35,116 bases of DNA from an uncultured Oscillospiraceae bacterium. Its GTDB lineage: Bacteria; Bacillota; Clostridia; Oscillospirales; Oscillospiraceae. The DNA lies in the NCBI GenBank assembly GCA_910588135.1, contig CAJUOT010000031.1:1-35116 (forward strand), read 5' to 3'. Of this stretch, positions 1-6,033 are shown in pieces. A program made the position numbers and the translations under genes. Under the pieces are notes generated by a model. The model ran no database searches and had not been told where the DNA came from. It saw only the letters and a program-made list of their open reading frames with translations. Each line of letters begins with the position of its first letter. Positions within the stretch are counted from its first letter, which is position 1.

Positions 1-231
1 AATCGGTACAGCAGCTATAACTCTTGGTCCGGCATCCGGTATATCCTCGAAAACGGCTGTGCCATAATAGGGGTAAACCAGCAAGCCCTTGTCGCACAAG
101 CGGTTACGCTGATTTAGTCCACCTATGACAGCTTTGATACGACAGGAGGTGACAGTCGAAAGACCATATATTCCGCCGCTGGTTGGGTTTTCACCGGACA
201 AGCACCATATAGTATGCTCGAAAACCATTTA
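1..231. other. Upstream flank with possible gene remnant and a very small ORF
   Basis: Frame 1 is open from the window edge to a TAG at 115-117 and could be the last 38 codons of an upstream gene; the peptide is not recognised. A second short frame runs from ATG 125 (or GTG 149, overlapping an AGGAGG) to TGA 251-253. It would encode 34-42 residues of unknown function and its end overlaps the hairpin at 232-270. No RNA gene or repeat is evident. Neither coding call is secure. Confidence 0.2.
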
Positions 232-280
232 CCACCCGAAAATTGACGATTGATGTCAGTTTTCGGGTGGCACTTTTTAT
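232..280 (+). terminator. Rho-independent terminator upstream of the repA leader
   Basis: An 11-bp perfect stem (CCACCCGAAAA at 232-242 with TTTTCGGGTGG at 260-270) has a 17-nt loop and is followed by CACTTTTTATT. It probably ends transcription of the gene to the left before the repA leader. Confidence 0.65.
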
Positions 281-302
281 TATGTCCATTTTTCTCGAAG
301 CG

Positions 303-348
303 AGCCCCCTGACGGATTTTTCATCCGTCAAGGGGGCTTTTTCGTTTT
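303..348 (+). terminator. Terminator-like hairpin in the repA leader (candidate attenuator)
   Basis: AGCCCCCT at 303-310 pairs with AGGGGGCT at 331-338, and GACGGA at 311-316 pairs with TCCGTC at 324-329, with one bulged A. A T-run and CGTTTT follow. The hairpin lies between the upstream terminator and repA, only about 30 nt before the start codon. It is therefore more likely a leader control element for repA than the end of an upstream gene. Confidence 0.65.
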
Positions 349-365
349 GAGACGAAAAGGAGAGG
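339..365 (+). promoter_or_regulatory. Short hairpin touching the repA ribosome binding site
   Basis: TTTTCGT at 339-345 can pair with ACGAAAA at 352-358. The Shine-Dalgarno sequence AAGGAGAGGT (357-366) starts at the foot of this stem, so pairing could limit ribosome access. The same arrangement occurs before the transfer operon at 4870-4900. Confidence 0.4.
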
Positions 366-371
366 TCAACC

Positions 372-1382
372 ATGTCACTGGAACTGGATTACTTTTACGG
401 CAATGAAGCCGAGCAGTACAGTTTCTATCGGATTCCCAAGACTTTGTTCACAGACCGGCGGTTCAAGGGGGTTTCTATGGAAGCCAAGGTGCTGTATGGG
501 CTGATGCTGGACCGTATGGGACTGTCTGTCCGTAACGGCTGGCTGGACAAGGACGGAAAGGTTTATATCTACTTTACTCTGGAGGATGCTGTTGAGATGC
601 TGGACAGCGGCAAGGATAAAGTCATACGGCTGTTTAAGGAACTGGACAAGCCCAATGGGATCGGGCTGATCGAGCGCCGCAAGCAGGGGCAGGGAAAGCC
701 CACGCGGATATACGTCATGAATTTTACTCTGCCACCAGAGCCGGAACAGTTATCTCCAGCTACTCCGTTGGCGCCGCCTGCCCAGACTTCTGAATTTCCG
801 AAGTCTGGACTTCGGGGGGAAGCGGAAGTCTTGACTTCTGAAAAACCGAAGTCAAGACTTCGGCAACAGCGAGGTCAAGACTTCGCAAAACCCGACACTA
901 ATAAGACTGATATGAATGATACTGAATTGAGTGATACTGAGTCTTCTATCTATCCCCCTGCCCCCTTATTGCCCTCGCACTCTCGGCGCACGCGGCCGCA
1001 GCGGGATAGGATGGGTCAGATGGATGCGTACAGGGAGTTGATCTGTGAAAACATCTCTTATGACCTGCTGCTCCAGGAGAACCCCTACGAGCGTGACCTG
1101 ATCGATTGCTATGTGGAACTGATGGTGGAGACCTGCTGTACCGGGCGGGAAACCATCCGGGTCAATCAGGAGGACGTGCCAGCCGATGTTGTCCGCAGCC
1201 GGCTTCTGAAACTGGACAAGATGCACATCGAGTATGTGATGGAGTGTCTGCGAAACAACACCACGCAGGTCGGGAACATCCGGGCCTATACGCTGTCGGC
1301 GCTCTACAACGCCCCTGTAACCATCGGCCAGTATTACGCATCCCAGGTCGCTCACGATATGGCCCAGGAGGTGATGCCGTGA
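372..1382 (+). CDS. repA: RepA_N-type replication initiator protein
   Basis: 336 residues. The N-terminal 120 or so residues, beginning with a tyrosine-rich stretch and the YRIPKTLF motif, match the RepA N-terminal winged-helix/DnaD-like domain that binds plasmid or ICE origins. A low-complexity Pro/Ser/Lys linker (about 125-210) follows, then a C-terminal helical domain (about 215-336) of the kind seen in RepA of Firmicutes elements. The ATG at 372 follows AAGGAGAGG with proper spacing. The linker DNA contains four dyads that look like replication iterons, in line with RepA_N replicons carrying their origin inside repA. The stop codon overlaps the GTG start of the next gene (GTGA), so the two are translationally coupled. 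A hairpin leader suggests copy or expression control. Confidence 0.88.
   Translation: MSLELDYFYGNEAEQYSFYRIPKTLFTDRRFKGVSMEAKVLYGLMLDRMGLSVRNGWLDKDGKVYIYFTLEDAVEMLDSGKDKVIRLFKELDKPNGIGLIERRKQGQGKPTRIYVMNFTLPPEPEQLSPATPLAPPAQTSEFPKSGLRGEAEVLTSEKPKSRLRQQRGQDFAKPDTNKTDMNDTELSDTESSIYPPAPLLPSHSRRTRPQRDRMGQMDAYRELICENISYDLLLQENPYERDLIDCYVELMVETCCTGRETIRVNQEDVPADVVRSRLLKLDKMHIEYVMECLRNNTTQVGNIRAYTLSALYNAPVTIGQYYASQVAHDMAQEVMP
785..884 (+). repeat. Iteron-like dyads inside repA (candidate replication origin)
   Basis: Four copies of GRAGTC-N2-GACTTC lie at 800-813, 825-838, 848-861 and 871-884. Their centres are 25, 23 and 23 bp apart, and an extra half-site GACTTC sits in register at 785-790. The spacing is close to two helical turns, as for initiator binding sites. 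RepA_N replicons are known to have origins within the repA coding sequence, so this is the best oriV candidate in the window. Confidence 0.65.
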
Positions 1383-2275
1383 GAATTGGTTTGGTTGAGG
1401 TAGACGGACATGAGTTCCCGAACCTGGCCCTTATGCGGTTGTCCGCCTGGCACAAGGCGCGTGGGGATACCGTGGAGTGGTGGAGCGGCTTTGAACACTA
1501 CGACCGGGTGTATCTGTCAAAGGTGTTCACATTTACGCCGGACTTTTCCACCGTAATCAACGCCGGTGAGGTCATCACCGGCGGGACGGGCTATAAGGAC
1601 TACCGCTCCCTGCCTCCGGAAGTGGAGGCTACAGCCCCGGATTACAGCATTTATCCGAACTACACAAGGGCTATCGGCTTCTTGACCCGGGGTTGTATTC
1701 GCATCTGCCCCTGGTGCATAGTTCCCCGCAAAGAGGGATATATCCATCCAGCGTCTGCCTGGGAGCAAATCAAACGCCCGGACAGCCGGGAGATCATCTT
1801 TCTGGACAACAATGTGCTGGCCTCCGACTTCGGACTGGAGCAGATCGATCGCATGGGCGGTCAGAAAATTTGGGTGGACTTCAATCAGGGTTTAGACGCC
1901 CGATTGATTACACCGGAGACGGCCAAGCTACTGGCTAGACTCCGCTGGATTCGTTTTGTGCGGATGTCCTGTGATACCAACGCCATGCTCCCTGTGGTGG
2001 AACAGGCAGCGGCATATCTCAAAGAAGCCGGGGTTGCAAAATCCCGGCTATGGGCCTATGTGCTGGTTCAGGACGTAGCAGATGCTCACCAGCGGGTGGA
2101 GACCCTGCGAGGTATGGGCGTAACGCCTTTTGCACAGCCGTACCGGGACTATGACGGCGGGGAGCCGACAGAGGAACAGCGGCGGTTTGCCCGCTGGGTC
2201 AACAACAAGGCAGCGTTTAATAGCTGCTCGTGGAATGATTATTGTGAGGACAGGAGGACCAAAAATGGCATATAA
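1379..2275 (+). CDS. Radical SAM superfamily protein
   Basis: 298 residues from GTG 1379, preceded by AGGAGG and overlapping the repA stop by 4 nt. The open frame continues upstream inside repA, but that part has no start with a ribosome site. The core motif is TRGCIRICPWC with cysteines at about residues 106, 110 and 113, a C-x3-C-x2-C pattern that binds the [4Fe-4S] cluster of radical SAM enzymes. The N-terminal 90 residues, starting IGLVEVDGHEFPNLALM, resemble the B12-binding-like domain found before some radical SAM cores (as in MiaB-like and B12-dependent enzymes). The substrate is unknown. Its coupling to repA suggests a role tied to the element, for example nucleotide or tRNA modification, but this is inference. 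Confidence 0.75.
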   Translation: MRIGLVEVDGHEFPNLALMRLSAWHKARGDTVEWWSGFEHYDRVYLSKVFTFTPDFSTVINAGEVITGGTGYKDYRSLPPEVEATAPDYSIYPNYTRAIGFLTRGCIRICPWCIVPRKEGYIHPASAWEQIKRPDSREIIFLDNNVLASDFGLEQIDRMGGQKIWVDFNQGLDARLITPETAKLLARLRWIRFVRMSCDTNAMLPVVEQAAAYLKEAGVAKSRLWAYVLVQDVADAHQRVETLRGMGVTPFAQPYRDYDGGEPTEEQRRFARWVNNKAAFNSCSWNDYCEDRRTKNGI

Positions 2276-2804
2276 GAAGTTGCAAAAGAGCGTGGAGCAG
2301 GATCCCCGCTATCATGATACTTGGCGGCTACTGAAGAAATACCGGGATGTGGTTTGGAGCATGGAGCTGTCCGTCCAGCAGTTGAAGAAAGAATTTGAGT
2401 GCGAGTACGGCAGCAGCGTGGATGACTTTCTGGAGTCCGTCTACATGGCCGGCGCCGATTTGAGCGGGACGCAGATTGAGAACCACGCCCGCTGCATCGA
2501 GCGGAGCCGGAAGATGCTGGCGCTGGTGAACAGCGCGGTGGAGCTCTTGCGGACGAAGCACAAGAATGGCGAGGCGTACTACTGGATTTTGTACTACACC
2601 TTTCTCTCCCCACAGCAGGTGGAGAATATCAACGCCATCATTGAGCAGCTCCAGCCCTACATCCGGGATATCGGCCGCACAACTTATTACCGCAAACGTG
2701 AGCAGGCGGTAGAGGCCCTCAGTTCCATCCTGTGGGGATATTCCTCTAAGGACTGCCTTGATTTGCTGTCGGAGGTGTTTCCGCACACAGAGGACGAGGC
2801 ATAG
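2265..2804 (+). CDS. Small sigma-like/ArpU-type regulator (tentative)
   Basis: 179 residues from ATG 2265, with GGAGG at 2252-2256, overlapping the radical SAM gene by 11 nt. The protein is helical and charged. The C-terminal half (about residues 110-165) contains a tract that looks like the helix-turn-helix region of ArpU/RinA or sigma-70 region 4-like regulators of phages and elements, with YYRKREQAVEAL as the likely recognition helix. The N-terminal half contains no motif I recognise. It is the last gene of the repA operon and is followed by a strong terminator. Late-gene or transfer-gene activation is plausible but inferred from family resemblance only. Confidence 0.45.
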   Translation: MAYKKLQKSVEQDPRYHDTWRLLKKYRDVVWSMELSVQQLKKEFECEYGSSVDDFLESVYMAGADLSGTQIENHARCIERSRKMLALVNSAVELLRTKHKNGEAYYWILYYTFLSPQQVENINAIIEQLQPYIRDIGRTTYYRKREQAVEALSSILWGYSSKDCLDLLSEVFPHTEDEA

Positions 2805-2814
2805 GGGAAAGCAC

Positions 2815-2858
2815 CAGCCCGTGCGGTTCATTTACGCCGCACGGGCTGTCCTTATTTT
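2815..2858 (+). terminator. Strong terminator ending the repA operon
   Basis: A 12-bp perfect stem, CAGCCCGTGCGG (2815-2826) with CCGCACGGGCTG (2837-2848), has a 10-nt loop and is followed by TCCTTATTTTG. It cleanly separates the replication operon from the next gene. Confidence 0.85.
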
Positions 2859-2869
2859 GTGAGAATGGC

Positions 2870-2899
2870 TTTACCATCTGCTGGTTAGTATGATATACT
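2870..2899 (+). promoter_or_regulatory. Probable sigma-70 promoter for the SEC-C gene cluster
   Basis: A -35 like TTTACC (2870-2875) lies 18 bp upstream of a -10 TATACT (2894-2899) and 35 bp before the start codon. It sits directly after the terminator, so an independent promoter is expected here. Confidence 0.5.
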
Positions 2900-2933
2900 A
2901 TGAAAAATAAAACATCCTGGAGGTGTATTCACA

Positions 2934-3938
2934 ATGGCAGACAGCAAAGATGATGGCTTGATTCCTATTCCTGAACCTTACTCCCGGCGCAGGCTGAATG
3001 CGCTCTACCGTGAGATTCCCCTCCCGGATATAGTTTCACGGATGCTACGTAAATACTTCAACGCAATGGCGAATCTATATGGGATTATTCCGCTCCGAAA
3101 GGCCTTTGAAATCATCCAGGAGCAAAACCACAGTCGTTTCACGCAGGAAGAACTGTTAGCGTTTGCGGAAATTGCCCGCCATGAGGAAGAGGACTACTAC
3201 ATCCTGGGTCTGGACGAGTTATACACGGACGGCAAACTGGGTAGCCCCTTGGATCGAGAAATAATTGATGTATTCTTGCTGGATGGAGATATATCCGCTT
3301 ACCACGAAACGCTGCGGTCACAACACAGCAAACCTTATTACATCCCGCCGAAAAAAGAATTGCTCAAATACGATGATATGTTCTACTGCGAGCCGACACC
3401 GGAGCATAAGGCTTTTATGGTGGTGATTTCCAGTAAAACAGGAAATCATAATTTAGATCAGGCAGTCTTTGCGGACTTTATTATGAAAATGCGCATTACA
3501 TCCACATCCTTCCCCAATGTGATGGACGAAGCAACCCGGCTGGGGCTTCAGTTCAACGGCGAGGCAGACATTAACCGTTTTCTTTCGGTTTATAACAATT
3601 TCCAGAATAACTGCCGTATGCAGCGCAACCGGGGCCATACGCCCCGCGAAATCATGGAGATGGTTCCGCCAGAGGAGCGCATACCGAAATCTCTGTCCTT
3701 TGGCCCCAATATCCGCAAGGCATTGGCAGACAGGACAATGAATGTCGAGGAACTGCGGCAAGGCATCTTGACTATGGATAACATCCCCAGTGAGGAACTG
3801 CGTTTTGATATGCTCCGCCAAATTGCGGAGATCACCGGTAGCGCGCTGCCCCAACAGGCGCATAAGCAGAAAATCGGCCGCAACGATCCCTGCCCCTGCG
3901 GCAGCGGCAAGAAATATAAGAAGTGCTGTGGGCGATAG
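2934..3938 (+). CDS. SEC-C motif (zinc-binding) protein
   Basis: 334 residues. The C-terminal 22 residues form a textbook SEC-C zinc finger (NDPCPCGSGKKYKKCC, cysteines 320, 322, 331 and 332), as in the tail of SecA and many small Gram-positive proteins. The rest of the protein (about 1-300) is acidic and helical with no recognised catalytic motif. The start follows GGAGGTG. It lies in its own transcription unit with the UPF0158 and Smr genes. SEC-C tails often mediate protein or ribosome contacts, but the job here is unknown. The similarity of the cluster to stand-alone chromosomal genes suggests cargo rather than transfer machinery. Confidence 0.75.
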   Translation: MADSKDDGLIPIPEPYSRRRLNALYREIPLPDIVSRMLRKYFNAMANLYGIIPLRKAFEIIQEQNHSRFTQEELLAFAEIARHEEEDYYILGLDELYTDGKLGSPLDREIIDVFLLDGDISAYHETLRSQHSKPYYIPPKKELLKYDDMFYCEPTPEHKAFMVVISSKTGNHNLDQAVFADFIMKMRITSTSFPNVMDEATRLGLQFNGEADINRFLSVYNNFQNNCRMQRNRGHTPREIMEMVPPEERIPKSLSFGPNIRKALADRTMNVEELRQGILTMDNIPSEELRFDMLRQIAEITGSALPQQAHKQKIGRNDPCPCGSGKKYKKCCGR

Positions 3939-3952
3939 GGAGGCTGTACTAT

Positions 3953-4381
3953 ATGAAAATCAAGCTGGCGCAGGTCATCTTTGCGGTTGAATCGGCTTCG
4001 GAGGCATTCCAGGAATACTTTGATACCCAAACCGGGCAGAGCGTAGCTCTGGCAGACCCCGATATTACCGGGGAACGGGACGAAGAGCTTGCGGATTTAA
4101 TCATAAATTTCCCGGGCCGGTTTCTTCCATTCCCCAGCAAGTACGAGATCCATGAATACCGCATTATGGCTGATTTTGTGGACGAACTACGCCCCGGCGC
4201 GGCTCGTGAAGAATTGGCCGGAGCTATCCGAGGCAAGGGCGCGTTCCGCAGGTTCAAGAACGGCATCCGCTATCATCGCCTGGAACAGCAATGGTACGAT
4301 TATCTGGCCCAGGCCCAGCGGGAGATTGCCATTCGCTGGTGTAAGGAAAACAATCTGGAATATGAGGAAGACGACACCTAA
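3953..4381 (+). CDS. UPF0158 family protein
   Basis: 142 residues. The pattern near residue 70 (IHEYRIMADFVDEL), then a GKGAFRRFKNGI block and a C-terminal WYDYLAQAQREIAIRWCKENN, is typical of the UPF0158 family. I chose ATG 3953 because AGGGAGG lies 9 nt upstream; an in-frame ATG at 3923 sits inside the SEC-C gene and has no ribosome site. No catalytic activity is established for the family. It follows the SEC-C gene by 14 nt and is very likely co-transcribed with it. Confidence 0.8.
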   Translation: MKIKLAQVIFAVESASEAFQEYFDTQTGQSVALADPDITGERDEELADLIINFPGRFLPFPSKYEIHEYRIMADFVDELRPGAAREELAGAIRGKGAFRRFKNGIRYHRLEQQWYDYLAQAQREIAIRWCKENNLEYEEDDT

Positions 4382-4425
4382 AATAAAGGGGTCTATGCTT
4401 TCGGACAAACAGGAGGAAATTGTAC

Positions 4426-4671
4426 ATGGGACCGGGAGTGATTACAGCGGATCTCCACGGAAAGAATGCCTACCAGGCCAAGGTGACGGTGGAGGCACTG
4501 CTCCGCCGCGCTGACAGGGCTACTTACCGTCTCCGCCTGATTCACGGTTGCCATGGCGGAACCGCTCTGCGGGATTTTATCCGAGAAACCTATTCCCACC
4601 ATCCGCAGGTGCAGAGACTCGTGTTCTCCCCTGATGGCGGGGTCACGGAATTGGTACTCAGAGAGTTTTAA
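4426..4671 (+). CDS. Small MutS-related (Smr) domain protein
   Basis: 81 residues covering only an Smr domain. DLHGK near the N-terminus (about residues 9-13) and the glycine-rich IHGCHGGTALRDFI loop (about 39-52, a variant of HGxGxGxLR) are the two hallmark Smr motifs, associated with nucleic acid binding or nicking. ATG 4426 was chosen over ATG 4420 because AGGAGG (4411-4416) is 9 nt upstream of the former. Smr domains act in recombination or in ribosome rescue (SmrB-like); the small free-standing form leaves its target open. It is the last gene before the transfer operon leader. Confidence 0.75.
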   Translation: MGPGVITADLHGKNAYQAKVTVEALLRRADRATYRLRLIHGCHGGTALRDFIRETYSHHPQVQRLVFSPDGGVTELVLREF

Positions 4672-4686
4672 TTCATGGTAGTACAA

Positions 4687-4725
4687 AATTAGGACGGTTT
4701 TGGGACTGAATTAGGACGGCTTTGG
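4687..4725 (+). repeat. Direct repeat upstream of the transfer operon promoter
   Basis: Two 17-bp copies, AATTAGGACGGTTTTGG (4687-4703) and AATTAGGACGGCTTTGG (4709-4725), differ at one base and are offset by 22 bp. They end 2 bp before the -35 hexamer. Two sites on the same helix face next to -35 are the expected layout for an activator or repressor of transfer. Confidence 0.7.
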
Positions 4726-4727
4726 AA

Positions 4728-4756
4728 TTGACATGGGAATCTATATATGTTAAGAT
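4728..4756 (+). promoter_or_regulatory. Probable promoter of the conjugative transfer operon
   Basis: A perfect -35 TTGACA (4728-4733) is 17 bp from a -10 like TAAGAT (4751-4756). It lies just after the direct repeats and about 150 nt upstream of the first transfer gene, leaving room for a structured leader. The weak -10 agrees with an activated promoter. Confidence 0.65.
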
Positions 4757-4795
4757 AATCATGCTCAAAACTGTAATCACAAACGAAAACGGCTA

Positions 4796-4834
4796 TGGAG
4801 GGACGCTGAAAGGCGTCCTTTTTTCGTCCCTCCA
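4796..4834 (+). terminator. Attenuator-like nested hairpins in the transfer operon leader
   Basis: An inner terminator (GGACGC 4801-4806, GCGTCC 4813-4818, six Ts 4819-4824) is nested in an outer stem (TGGAGGGACG 4796-4805 with CGTCCCTCCA 4825-4834). The two share bases 4801-4805, so they cannot form together. This is the geometry of a terminator/antiterminator switch, or of a terminator with an alternative fold. Confidence 0.6.
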
Positions 4835-4869
4835 CAGCAGCCAGGCGGCGTCCAAAAGTTGGTCGCCGC

Positions 4870-4900
4870 TTTCGTTTTCGGCGGAAAAACGAAAAGGAGG
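4870..4900 (+). promoter_or_regulatory. Hairpin abutting the ribosome site of the first transfer gene
   Basis: TTTCGTTTT (4870-4878) pairs with AAAACGAAA (4886-4894) across a 7-nt loop. The Shine-Dalgarno AAGGAGG occupies 4894-4900, directly at the base of the stem. The motif mirrors the leader of repA at 339-365. Confidence 0.4.
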
Positions 4901-4907
4901 CATCTAT

Positions 4908-5303
4908 TTGAACCCCAAAAATGTTCCCCCCGTCAAAAAGCCGGAGAACAAGCTGAAGAGACACATTGACTGCGGACGCATCCTCTATACGGCGTTTCTC
5001 TGTATGTGCATGGCTTCTATGCTCTGCCTGCCGGCCTTTGCCGCCGGCACCACTATTTGGACTAAAGCCAGCGAAGTCATGAAAGACGTCTACACTCAGG
5101 TCCTTGGTATCTCTACCATCGCGGCTGTGGTTACGGCGGCTGTGGCCCTGCTGATGATGAACTTTTCCCGCTCTGGACGGACGGTGGATGAATCCCGTGC
5201 TTGGCTCAAACGCATCATCGTCACATGGATTATCCTGAACTCCCTCGGCTTCATCATGAGCTATGTCACTCCCTTCTTCTCCGGCGGCCAGTACACGCCG
5301 TAA
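4908..5303 (+). CDS. VirB2/TrbC-like pilin subunit of the T4SS
   Basis: 131 residues from a TTG start at 4908, 7 nt after AAGGAGG. The frame stays open to ATG 4722, but that stretch contains the leader hairpins and is not coding. A positively charged N-terminus is followed by a long signal-like segment ending in a PAFAAG cleavage site (about 43-48), then a hydrophobic helix (about 66-82), a short charged loop and a second hydrophobic helix (about 100-118). This two-helix plan with a long signal is that of VirB2/TrbC-type pilins and of the Maff2-like proteins of Clostridia elements. It is the first gene of the transfer operon and precedes the VirB6-like gene by 6 nt. Confidence 0.72.
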   Translation: MNPKNVPPVKKPENKLKRHIDCGRILYTAFLCMCMASMLCLPAFAAGTTIWTKASEVMKDVYTQVLGISTIAAVVTAAVALLMMNFSRSGRTVDESRAWLKRIIVTWIILNSLGFIMSYVTPFFSGGQYTP

Positions 5304-5309
5304 GGGCTT

Positions 5310-6020
5310 ATGGGTATCTTAGATGGCATAGTGGAGTGGATCGCGGAACAAATCATGTACGGCCTGGATATGATTAACACATCAGTTTTGGGCGCGCTGG
5401 GCTGCGACATGAGCGTGTTTCTGCGATACTTCCCTGCTGCCGAAACCATGTATGAGAGTTTTGTCGCTCTGGCTATCGGGCTGATTCTGCTGCTGTGGGT
5501 TTGGAACCTGTTCAAAAACTTTGGACTGGGTGCCGGCTCCGAGGCGGAGGACCCCATCAAACTGAGCATCCGCTCTATCCTGTTCATCCTGCTGGCCTAT
5601 TATTCCGACCAAATCGTGGACATTGCGCTAACTATCGGCGGAACGCCCTACAACTGGATTATGACCGCATCCCTGCCCAGCCTGGACTTCGCCAGCTTTA
5701 ACTCGGTGCTGCTCACCATCATCGGGGTCTGCGCCAACGGCGGCGTCGCTCTCATTGTACTGATCCTGCTTCTGGTGCTGGCATGGAACTACCTGAAACT
5801 GCTGTGTGAGGCGGCGGAGCGGTATGTGCTGTTAGGGGTGCTGGTCTTTACGGCTCCTGTCGCTTTCGCTATGGGTGCGTCTCAGGCCACCTCCAACATT
5901 TTCAAAAGTTGGTGCCGGATGTTCGCGGGACAGCTCTTTTTGTTGGTCATGAACGCCTGGTGCCTGCGGCTGTTCGTCAGCATGGTAGGCGCGTTTATCG
6001 CAAATCCACTATCCCTGTAA
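5310..6020 (+). CDS. VirB6/TrbL-like inner membrane channel protein
   Basis: 236 residues with five or six membrane segments (around 50-65, 85-105, 125-158, 168-188 and 205-225). The order, the conserved WNYLKLLCEAAERYVLLG stretch and the following proline-containing helix fit the TrbL/VirB6-like proteins of Gram-positive conjugative elements (CD1112-like). These form the membrane channel through which the DNA-relaxase complex passes. The ribosome site is weak (AAGGG, 3 nt from ATG) and the gap to the pilin stop is 6 nt, which suggests translational coupling with the pilin gene. Confidence 0.78.
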   Translation: MGILDGIVEWIAEQIMYGLDMINTSVLGALGCDMSVFLRYFPAAETMYESFVALAIGLILLLWVWNLFKNFGLGAGSEAEDPIKLSIRSILFILLAYYSDQIVDIALTIGGTPYNWIMTASLPSLDFASFNSVLLTIIGVCANGGVALIVLILLLVLAWNYLKLLCEAAERYVLLGVLVFTAPVAFAMGASQATSNIFKSWCRMFAGQLFLLVMNAWCLRLFVSMVGAFIANPLSL

Positions 6021-6033
6021 AGGAGGACTCAAA

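Noticed and set aside
1106..1378. Upstream extension of the radical SAM frame inside repA
   Set aside because: No ribosome site and a sequence that only reads as an out-of-frame copy of repA; GTG 1379 with AGGAGG explains the gene.
4722..4907. Upstream extension of the pilin gene to ATG 4722
   Set aside because: The stretch contains the promoter, the terminator hairpin and RBS hairpin. TTG 4908 has a proper ribosome site.
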